NCBI GenBank assembly: GCA_015234425.1
Contig: JADGNE010000031.1
Location: forward strand, 1 to 33,815
Source: Devosia sp.
Lineage (GTDB): Bacteria > Pseudomonadota > Alphaproteobacteria > Rhizobiales > Devosiaceae
Direction of reading: 5' to 3'
DNA length: 33,815 nucleotides
The translations under genes were made by a program, and so were the position numbers. Shown here in pieces: positions 23,465 to 30,700 of this stretch. The notes beneath the pieces are model-generated. The model was not told the origin of the DNA and did no database searches. It saw only the letters and a list, made by a program, of their open reading frames with translations. Position 1 is the first letter of the stretch. Each line of letters starts with the position of its first letter.

Positions 23465-24415
23465 ATGAGTGCGCCGGTATATCGGGATCCGATTCAGGAT
23501 GGGGCGGCGGATCCGACGGTGATCCGTCGGGAAGGCACCAACGAATGGTGGATGTTTTATACCAATCGCCGGGCCAATGCCGGGGGCGACGGGTTTTCGT
23601 GGATCCATGGTTCGCCGATCGGGGTCGCGGTTTCGACCGATGACGGAGTGAGCTGGACCTACAAGGGCACGGTGAAGGGGCTCGATGCGCCGGGGGATGA
23701 CGGGCTCAATACGCATTGGGCGCCGGAGGTGATCTTCGCCGAGGGGCGCTATCACATGTTCCTCAGCTATATCAAAGGGGTGCCGACCCATTGGAAGGTG
23801 CCGCGCACCATCACCCATTTCGTCAGCGATGATCTCGAAAACTGGGAGCGGGTGGGACCGCTCAAGCTTTCGAGCTCGAACTGCATCGACGCCTGTGTGT
23901 TCCGCTCGCCGGAGGGGATCTGGCGGATGTGGTATAAGGACGAGGGCCAGGGTTCGAGCACCTGGAGCGCCACCAGCCCGAATATGATGGACTGGACGCT
24001 GGAAGGCGAAGTGCTGCCGGGATCGCCTGAGGCGCCGCCGCATGAAGGGCCGAACGTCTTCGAAATGGGCGGGTTCTATTGGCTGATTACGGATGAATGG
24101 CGGGGCCAGGCGGTCTACCGGTCGGACGATACGCTCAAATGGACGCGGCAGGGGACTATCGCCGGGGAGCCGGGCGAGGACCCGCTGGACCAGAAGTTTG
24201 CGCGGCATGCCGACGTGGTGGTCACTGGCGAGAGTGCGGTGATGTATTATTTCACCCATGCCGAATGGGACGAGACCAAGAACCCATCGGCCGGGCCGCC
24301 GGATGCGCGCTCGCGTGCCACCGCCGTGCATCAGGCGCGGCTTTGGGTCGAGGACGGCGTGCTCAAATGCGACCGGAATATCCCCTTGGGGCAGCCGGTT
24401 CTGGCGGGTGGCTAA
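23465..24415 (+). CDS. GH43-like glycosidase (five-bladed beta-propeller fold)
   Basis: Predicted glycoside hydrolase of 316 residues. Repeated propeller-blade patterns are visible (WWMFYTNRR, YHMFLSYIK, WRMWYKDE, FYWLITDEW, VMYYFTHAEW). Candidate catalytic residues in family 43/clan F positions are D16 (ADPTVI), D142 (NCIDACVFR) and E194 (HEGPNVF). There is no signal peptide, so it is cytoplasmic. It sits 156 bases after the importer genes, on the same strand, and would cut arabinose- or xylose-containing oligosaccharides together with GH51. The exact substrate and GH subfamily are uncertain; related five-bladed families (GH32, GH117, GH130) look alike. GAGGGA lies 8 bases before the ATG. 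Its stop overlaps that of the convergent globin gene. Confidence 0.75.
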   Translation: MSAPVYRDPIQDGAADPTVIRREGTNEWWMFYTNRRANAGGDGFSWIHGSPIGVAVSTDDGVSWTYKGTVKGLDAPGDDGLNTHWAPEVIFAEGRYHMFLSYIKGVPTHWKVPRTITHFVSDDLENWERVGPLKLSSSNCIDACVFRSPEGIWRMWYKDEGQGSSTWSATSPNMMDWTLEGEVLPGSPEAPPHEGPNVFEMGGFYWLITDEWRGQAVYRSDDTLKWTRQGTIAGEPGEDPLDQKFARHADVVVTGESAVMYYFTHAEWDETKNPSAGPPDARSRATAVHQARLWVEDGVLKCDRNIPLGQPVLAGG

Positions 24416-24906
24416 CTCTCAGTCGGCGTCCAACCGGGACTGGGCTCGCGCTTGAGCGGGCCCATCGTTGTGATGTCATCGCCCCGGCGCATGGAAATGT
24501 TCATGCGGAAGGAATTGCCGATGCGCTCGGAGCGTTCGACGAAGAGCGCGGCGATGTCAGGCGGGCAGAGTTCTTCGGCGGTCTCGCGGAAGAGGCGCAG
24601 CCAGCGCATGAAATGGGCGTCGTCCAGCTCGGGGATGGCCAGATGCTTGGGCATGGGGCGGCCATTATAGGTGCCGGTGCCGAGCAGCATGGAATTCCAG
24701 AATTCGGTGATGAGATCGATGTGCGCCGGCCAGTGGTCGGCCGGAATTTTGCTGTTAAACACCGGGCCGATCAGGGGGTCGTGGCGGGCGCGACCATAAA
24801 AGGCTTCAACGACGGCGCGGACCATGGGCTGGTCGAGGCCTTCAGGCGTTTCCCAGCCGATGCGGGTAAGACGCGTGCCTATCGGGGGACGATCGGGGAC
24901 GCTCAT
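24412..24906 (-). CDS. Group III truncated haemoglobin
   Basis: Haem protein of 164 residues, expected to bind O2 or NO in the cytoplasm. The 2-on-2 globin pattern is clear: LVDxFYxRxRxDPLIGPVFN-like sequence (VVEAFYGRARHDPLIGPVFN, 32-51), WPAHIDLITEFWNSMLLGTGTYNG (59-82) and the proximal histidine H88 in PMPKHL, all typical of group III. The C-terminal ~25 residues are a polar tail beyond the globin. It overlaps the upstream SufR-like regulator by ATGA and so is translationally coupled to it. Together with the divergent sodB it suggests a response to oxidative or nitrosative stress. Confidence 0.88.
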   Translation of the reverse strand: MSVPDRPPIGTRLTRIGWETPEGLDQPMVRAVVEAFYGRARHDPLIGPVFNSKIPADHWPAHIDLITEFWNSMLLGTGTYNGRPMPKHLAIPELDDAHFMRWLRLFRETAEELCPPDIAALFVERSERIGNSFRMNISMRRGDDITTMGPLKREPSPGWTPTES

Positions 24907-25571
24907 GACGCTGGCTCTTCGGTGATGGTGTAAGTGCAGCGCCGGCCACCGCTGACGATGTGCTCGCTGCGCTCGACCGTGGCACCGGGGCCAATGACCG
25001 ACCGAAACACGTCAAGCTCGGCGCGGCAAAAACCCTGGCAGGCGGTGGCGGCAGCGCAGATGGGGCAATGGTTTTCGATGAGCAGCAGCGAGCCGTCGGG
25101 CTGCTCGGACCACTCGGCCATATAGCCTTCGCGGCTGCGCAGATCAGCCAGCGCGGCGACGCCCGCCTTGAGATCGGTGGCGGTGGAAACCGCCTGCTCA
25201 TAGGCGCTGCGGGTGTCGGATTCGCGCGCGGAGATGATGGTATCAAGGGCCGCTTCGCCGAGCTGGGCGCGCACAATGTCGAGCAATTGCACGGTCAGCG
25301 CCGCATGGGTATCAGGAAAACGCGACTGGGCGGCGGGCGTGAGGCTCCATTGCTGGGTCGGGCGACCGACACCGGCAGAGAGGCTGCGTGCCTCGACAAG
25401 CCCCTCCTCGGCGAGCCGCAGCACTTGCTGACGGGCGGCTTCTCCGGTGGTGCCCAACATTTTCCCCAGCGCGGCCGACGACAGGGCGCCATGCATCTTG
25501 AGCAGCATGAGAATGCGCTCGGCCGGGCTGCGCGGCGACCAGGACTGGGATTGGGGCAGTGCGTTTTCCAA
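24903..25571 (-). CDS. SufR-like HTH regulator with Cys-rich Fe-S site
   Basis: Regulator of 222 residues. An N-terminal winged helix (SPAERILMLLKMHGALSSAALGKMLGTTGEAARQQVLRL..., 15-70) is followed by a dimerisation region and a C-terminal cysteine cluster C169, C172, C178, C182 and C212 (CPIC...C...C...RRCTYTI). This layout matches SufR/COG2345-type regulators, in which three of these cysteines bind an iron-sulphur cluster that senses iron or redox state. The start is TTG (25569-25571) with AAGG upstream. It forms an operon with the truncated haemoglobin and is divergent from sodB across 105 bases, so it probably controls both (inference). Confidence 0.82.
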   Translation of the reverse strand: MENALPQSQSWSPRSPAERILMLLKMHGALSSAALGKMLGTTGEAARQQVLRLAEEGLVEARSLSAGVGRPTQQWSLTPAAQSRFPDTHAALTVQLLDIVRAQLGEAALDTIISARESDTRSAYEQAVSTATDLKAGVAALADLRSREGYMAEWSEQPDGSLLLIENHCPICAAATACQGFCRAELDVFRSVIGPGATVERSEHIVSGGRRCTYTITEEPAS

Positions 25572-25676
25572 GATGGACCTTGACTAAATGGCGCTAAGGG
25601 TTTTCAAAGTCAGTACTTGGAAATTAGACCGGACTGCGCCGCAAGGCAAGCCGGCGCACTGCGAAAGGTTATTGAG

Positions 25677-26279
25677 ATGAGCTTTACGCTACCCGCCCTG
25701 CCCTATTCCGTATCTGCTCTGGCCGACGCCGGGATGAGCCAGGAGACGCTTGAGCTGCACCATGGCAAGCATCACCAGGCCTATGTGACGGCGCTGAACG
25801 GCTTTGTCGAAAAATACCCCGAGCTCGCCGGCAAGTCGCTTGAGGAGATCGTGCTGTTCGCCAAGGACAAGGCCGACATGGCCCCGGTGTTCAACAATGC
25901 CGGCCAGCACTGGAACCACATCCATTTCTGGAATGCGCTGTCGCCGACCGGTGGCAAGCTGCCGGGCAAGCTCGAAGCCAAGATCGTGGAAGATTTCGGC
26001 TCGGTCGACGCCTTCAAGGAAAGCTTCAAGACTGCCGCCACCACCCAGTTCGGGTCGGGCTGGGCCTGGTTGGTGCTGGGCGAGGACGGCAAGCTCAAGA
26101 CCTCAAAGACCGCCAATGGCTCCAACCCGCTGGCGTCAGGCGAAGGCAAGGCGCTGCTCGGGCTCGACGTGTGGGAACACAGCTATTACGTCGATTTCCG
26201 TAATCGTCGCCCCGACTATGTGAGCAACTTCCTCGACAAGCTGGCGAACTATGAGTTTGCCGAAGCCAATCTGGGCTAA
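25677..26279 (+). CDS. sodB: Superoxide dismutase, Fe/Mn family (Fe-type)
   Basis: Converts superoxide to O2 and H2O2; 200 residues, cytoplasmic. Metal ligands by alignment to E. coli SodB are H28 (LHHGKHH), H81 (HWNHIHFW), D164 and H168 (LDVWEHSYY). Q77 before the second ligand is the position typical of Fe-SOD (Gln69 in E. coli), although alphaproteobacterial members can be cambialistic. The ATG at 25677 matches the conserved start SFTLPALPY; the frame extends 20 codons upstream without support. A strong hairpin follows the stop. It is divergent from the SufR-like regulator. Confidence 0.96.
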   Translation: MSFTLPALPYSVSALADAGMSQETLELHHGKHHQAYVTALNGFVEKYPELAGKSLEEIVLFAKDKADMAPVFNNAGQHWNHIHFWNALSPTGGKLPGKLEAKIVEDFGSVDAFKESFKTAATTQFGSGWAWLVLGEDGKLKTSKTANGSNPLASGEGKALLGLDVWEHSYYVDFRNRRPDYVSNFLDKLANYEFAEANLG

Positions 26280-26290
26280 GTCGCTCCACC

Positions 26291-26315
26291 GCGCCCGATC
26301 CCCAGGATCGGGCGC
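26291..26315 (+). terminator. Hairpin after sodB
   Basis: GCGCCCGATCC (26291-26301) pairs perfectly with GGATCGGGCGC (26305-26315) around CCA, 11 bases after the stop. It lacks a T-run, so termination efficiency is uncertain. Confidence 0.6.
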
Positions 26316-26408
26316 CCCGAGCATTGCATTCGGCGGCGCTTCCGGGCGATGCTGGGTGATTGATTTTGACCGTTGATGTCCCGACATGACGGGCATGAGG
26401 TCTCGAGT

Positions 26409-26960
26409 ATGACAATGGCTGATTTCGACCTTCCCGACACCATGGCCCTGCGCCCCAGCCGCCGGCCACCGGTGGGAAGGAGCGAGTTCCGCGCCGTGAT
26501 GGCGGGCATGGCGTCGACCGTCTGCGTGGTTTCGGCCAAGCGTGGCGACGAAATGGTGGGGCGGACCGTGACCTCGGTGCTGTCGCTGTCAGCGACGCCG
26601 CCTGCCCTGCTGATCTCCATCGACATCGTCAGCCGGCTTGCCGATCTGATCGCCAAGACCGGTGGGTTCTCGCTGGCGATGCTGGCGACAGAGCAGACAG
26701 AGATTGCCGACGCCTTTGCCGGCAAGCTGGAAGCCGAGCACAGATTTGGCCTTGGACGCTGGGGCAAATGGCCCTCGGGCCACCCCAAACTGCTCGACGC
26801 GGTGACGACGCTCGAATGCGACGTGATCGGGTCCATGGAAACGGGAACGCATGTGCTGTTTGCCGGCGCCATTGTCGAAGCGGAGACCAGTACCGACCGG
26901 ATGCCGCTCATCTGGCAGCGGCATGGCTATCATGGGCTGAGCGCCCACGAGGACAAATAA
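26409..26960 (+). CDS. Flavin reductase-like FMN-binding protein
   Basis: Protein of 183 residues with the flavin reductase (FMN-binding split-barrel) domain. RAVMAGMASTVCVVSA opens the domain, VGRTVTSVLSLSATPPALLISID matches the FMN phosphate-binding strand pair, and FSLAMLATEQTEIADAFAG is the typical helix. Members reduce FMN/FAD with NAD(P)H, often for a two-component monooxygenase. No oxygenase is nearby, so the partner is unknown. The ATG at 26409 follows GAGG at about 9 bases; ATGs at 26376 and 26415 are alternatives. It lies downstream of sodB on the same strand, 129 bases after it. Confidence 0.85.
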   Translation: MTMADFDLPDTMALRPSRRPPVGRSEFRAVMAGMASTVCVVSAKRGDEMVGRTVTSVLSLSATPPALLISIDIVSRLADLIAKTGGFSLAMLATEQTEIADAFAGKLEAEHRFGLGRWGKWPSGHPKLLDAVTTLECDVIGSMETGTHVLFAGAIVEAETSTDRMPLIWQRHGYHGLSAHEDK

Positions 26961-26962
26961 GG

Positions 26963-27001
26963 CTCTGGCGGCGCGACGGAAAACCGGCCAAGCTGCCAGA
27001 G
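26963..27001. repeat. Inverted repeat CTCTGGC-N25-GCCAGAG
   Basis: Perfect 7-bp arms (26963-26969 and 26995-27001) just after the flavin reductase-like gene; perhaps a 3' end structure. No T-run. Confidence 0.35.
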
Positions 27002-27083
27002 GAATGCCGCAATGATTGTCACACCGGGCAATGGTGCAACCCCTGGCCGCGGGGCCCGTTTCCAGAGTGACCAGGAGGCGAAG

Positions 27084-27362
27084 GTGCCGCGCTTTTTCTT
27101 TCACTACCGTACCGATGATGAGCTGATCCGCGACGAGGCGGGCAGCGAGCATCCGGATCTGGAAGCGGCCGAGCACAATGCTGCCGAGATTGGCAAGGCG
27201 ATCATGGACAAGCTGGCGGGCGAAGGCGGGGAAACCGGCATGCCGCGCAGTATCGAGATCACCGATGCCGAAGGGCACGAGCTGCTGTATGTGGTGTTCT
27301 GGGTGGGCCCCAAGATCGGCGGCGGTCCCGGCACGCCCATAACACCCGCCAGCGTGCACTAG
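27084..27362 (+). CDS. DUF6894-like small protein
   Basis: Protein of 92 residues that begins PRFFFHYRTDDELIRDEAGS, the signature of the small DUF6894 family common in Rhizobiales; the function is unknown. The GTG at 27084 is chosen because AGGAGG lies 5 bases upstream and it starts the domain; a longer in-frame start lacks a ribosome site. The C-terminus (WVGPKIGGGPGTPITPASVH) is a Gly/Pro-rich tail. No signal peptide or membrane segment. Confidence 0.8.
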   Translation: MPRFFFHYRTDDELIRDEAGSEHPDLEAAEHNAAEIGKAIMDKLAGEGGETGMPRSIEITDAEGHELLYVVFWVGPKIGGGPGTPITPASVH

Positions 27363-27461
27363 GCGCGGCCCAGCCGAATTTTCGACAGAGACAGACGCTT
27401 TCCATGCGGGGCATTAGCCTGTGCACGGAACTGCTTTGCTATGGGCAGGCGAGATCAGGGA

Positions 27462-27557
27462 CTAGAAAAGAGGCCCGGCATGGGCGGTGACCACGAAGCC
27501 CAGAATGAGGGCGGCGGCCAGAGCCGCATAGGAAACCATCAGATAGATCTTCGACAT
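27462..27557 (-). CDS. Candidate 31-residue single-pass membrane protein
   Basis: Minus-strand ORF from ATG (27555-27557) to TAG (27462-27464), encoding MSKIYLMVSYAALAAALILG followed by FVVTAHAGPLF. It has a short basic start, one hydrophobic helix of ~20 residues and a short tail, the layout of bacterial small membrane proteins. The ribosome site is weak (GGGG 6 bases upstream). The inverted repeat upstream could be its operator. There is no homology claim; it might be chance, but composition is protein-like and it fills an otherwise unexplained gap. Confidence 0.45.
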   Translation of the reverse strand: MSKIYLMVSYAALAAALILGFVVTAHAGPLF

Positions 27558-27570
27558 CGGGAACCCCGGA

Positions 27571-27602
27571 GATTGATCTATCGAAAGACTACCAGATCAA
27601 TC
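27571..27602. promoter_or_regulatory. Perfect inverted repeat GATTGATCT-N14-AGATCAATC
   Basis: 9-bp arms at 27571-27579 and 27594-27602, 13 bases upstream of the small membrane ORF. It could be a regulator site or a leader stem-loop. Position between this ORF (-) and NAD-GDH (+) leaves the target open. Confidence 0.55.
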
Positions 27603-27780
27603 GAGTTTAACAAGAGGTAAACGCGCGGCTGAGGCGGGGTGATGCGAAAAGCTTTGCCTGATTGTGACGATATTATGAAATGGCGTGCTCAAATTAGGCC
27701 CGGAAGCACAGGCTTGTCAGGAGGGGAGACAGGACTGTTTGGCCTGCTAAGCTAGGGGACGGAACTGGAGGGGGATAAGC

Positions 27781-30700
27781 ATGGCGGACATGCGGCTGCG
27801 GGAATTCGTCGAGGCCGGGAAACGGCTTGCAGGGGAAGACGAGAGCCTTGCGCGCTTTCTCGAGGCAGCACTGCGCGCCACCGACCCCGATGACTTGGCG
27901 CGGCAGGAACCGAGCCACTTTCTCGAGGTGTTGCGCCGCAGCCATGAGCGGTTGATCAAAGGGGGCCCAGAGGAGACGCGGATTTTCGCCACGCCTCCGG
28001 CCGATCCCGGGGCGCCGCTGGTGCTCGACGTGATTTCTCCCGACATGCCGTTCATCGTCGACAGCGTGCTGGCCGCCCTGCGGGCCATGGGTGGCGCCAT
28101 CCGGCTGCTCGCCCATCCTGTGGTGCATCTGGGCAGCGACGGGGTGAACGACAATGGCGGGGCTGCGCTGAGCGTTCTGCATATCCACAGCGATCCGGTG
28201 GCCGATGCCGAGGCGCTGCGGGGCGAAATCGCCCTTGCGCTGCGCGATGTGGCGCGGGCCGTCAATGACTGGCGCCCCATGCTGGAGGCGGTGCGCGGGG
28301 CGATGGGTGGGCTCGGAGGCCTGCGCGCCGATGTGCGCGACGAGTCCCTGCGCTATCTCGAATGGCTGACCGAGCATAATTTTACGTTCCTGGGGGCGTG
28401 CGAGTTCCGGCTGGACGGCGAGAGCCTGGTGCCGCGGCCCGAGACGGCGCTGGGGATTTTGCGCGATCCGGAGCTGAAGGTCCTGCGGCTGGAGGACAGC
28501 TATGTCGACAGCACGCCGCAGCTGGTGGATTTCCTCAAGACGGCCGAGCCGCTGCTGGTCACCAAGGCCAATGTGCGCAGCCGCGTGCATCGGCGAGTGC
28601 ACATGGATTATCTCGGGATCAAGCGCTATGGCGCCGACGGGCAAGTGGTCGGGGAATTGCGCGTTGTGGGGCTGTTTACCGCCCAGGCGCTGGCAACACC
28701 GCATACCGATGTGCCGCTGATCCGGCGCAAGATTGCCGAGGTGATGCGCAAGTCGGGGCTCGATCCGCGCAGCCATGCGGGGCGGACACTGCTGAGCGCG
28801 CTCGACAGCTATCCGCGCGACGAGCTGTTCCAGATCGAAGTGGAGCAGCTGGCAGAATTCGCCGAGGCGATCGCGGCGCTTTATGACCGGCCCAAGGTGC
28901 GGGTTCTGCCGCGCATCGACCGGTTTGACAATTTCGTCTCGGTGCTCGTTTTCGTGCCGCGCGACCGCTATGACAGCGCCGTGCGCTCGCGGATCACGCG
29001 GACCCTTGCGCAGATCTACGAGGGCCGGGTTTCGGCCTATTACCCGAATTTCCCCGAAGGGGAGCTGGTGCGCCTCCATGTCATCATCGGGCGCATTCAC
29101 GGCAAGACGCCGAACCCGTCGCGGGCAGAGCTTGAGGCGCGGATCGAGGCGTTGACGCGGGACTTTTCGGATTTGCTGGTGGCCGAGGCGCCGGACCCGG
29201 GTGCAATCAGCGATTATCGCGGGGCGTTTTCGCAGGCCTATCAATCGCGAAAAAGCGTTGGCGAGGCGCTGGAGGATATTTCGGTCTTCCAGGGTCTGGG
29301 CGAGAGCGGCGGGATCGCCATTCGCCTGCAGCAGCGGGAGGCGTCCGAAGGGGCGCTGGCGATCAAGTTCTACAAGGCCGGCGGGGCCATTGCGCTCAGC
29401 GAGCGCGTGCCGATGCTGGAGCACTTTGGGTTCCGGGTAATCGACGAGCGCACCTATACGCTGGTGCCGCGCGACGGGGTGGAGCGGTATCTGCATGACA
29501 TGGTGCTGGAGCCGGCCAATGGCGCGGCGCTCGATGTGGCGGCGCGGGCCAACGCCATCGAGAGCGGGCTGATGGCGGTGTGGACCGGGGCGGCCGAGAG
29601 CGACCAGCTCAATAGTCTCGTCACCCAGGCGGGGCTCAGCTGGACCGACGCGGCGCTGCTGCGGGCGCTGTCGCGCTATCTGCGGCAGGTGGGGACCTCC
29701 TATTCGCAGCGCTATATCGCCCAGGTGATGGTGACCCAGGCCGCGTCGGCCCGGGCGTTGGTGGCGCTGTTCAACGCGCTGCACGATCCTGCGGTGACGG
29801 ATCGGGAGGCGGCGGCGGATGCGGCGCGGGCGGAAATAGCGGCGCAGCTCGAGACGATCTCGTCGCTGGATGAAGACACGATCATAAGGCGGTTCCAGAA
29901 CCTCATCGAAGCGGTGCTGCGCACCAATGCCTTCCAGCGCGACGAGAGCGGCAATCGCCGGCCGGCGCTGGCGCTGAAGTTCGACAGCGGCAAGGTGGAA
30001 GGCATGGCCGCGCCTCGGCCCTATCGCGAGATTTCGGTCTATTCGCCGCGCGTCGAGGGCGTGCATTTGCGCTTTGGCGCGATTGCGCGCGGGGGTCTGC
30101 GCTGGTCGGATCGGCCGGAGGATTTCCGCACCGAAGTGCTGGGGCTGGTGAAGGCTCAGCAGGTGAAGAATGCCGTGATTGTTCCAGTGGGTGCCAAGGG
30201 CGGGTTCGTGCCCAAGCGACTGGTGCCGGGGATGGCGCGAGAGGCCTTTATGGCCGAGGGGACGGAGAGCTATCGGATCTTCATCGGCTCGCTGCTGGAT
30301 GTGACCGATAATCTTGTCGACGGTGCCGTGGAGCCGCCCCAAAATGTGGTGCGGCGCGATGGGGATGATCCTTATCTCGTGGTGGCGGCGGACAAGGGCA
30401 CGGCGAGCTTTTCCGATCTGGCGAATTCGATCGCGCTGGAGCGCGGCTTCTGGCTGGGCGATGCCTTCGCCTCGGGCGGGTCGGCCGGTTATGACCACAA
30501 GGGCATGGGGATTACCGCGCGCGGCGGCTGGGAGGCGGTGAAGCGCCATTTCCGCGAGAGGAACCGGGATATCCAGCGCGAGCCCTTTACCGTGGCCGGT
30601 GTGGGCGACATGAGCGGGGACGTGTTCGGCAATGGCATGTTGCTCAGCCAGCAGATCCGTTTGCAGGCGGCGTTTGACCACCGCGATATCTTTATTGATC

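Larger units (their letters stand above)
27363..27780. other. Intergenic region before NAD-GDH
   Basis: 418 bases without a long gene. It holds a 31-residue candidate ORF on the minus strand (27462-27557) and a perfect 9-bp inverted repeat (27571-27602). The final ~170 bases must contain the NAD-GDH promoter, ending in a strong GGAGGGGGA ribosome site. Confidence 0.5.
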
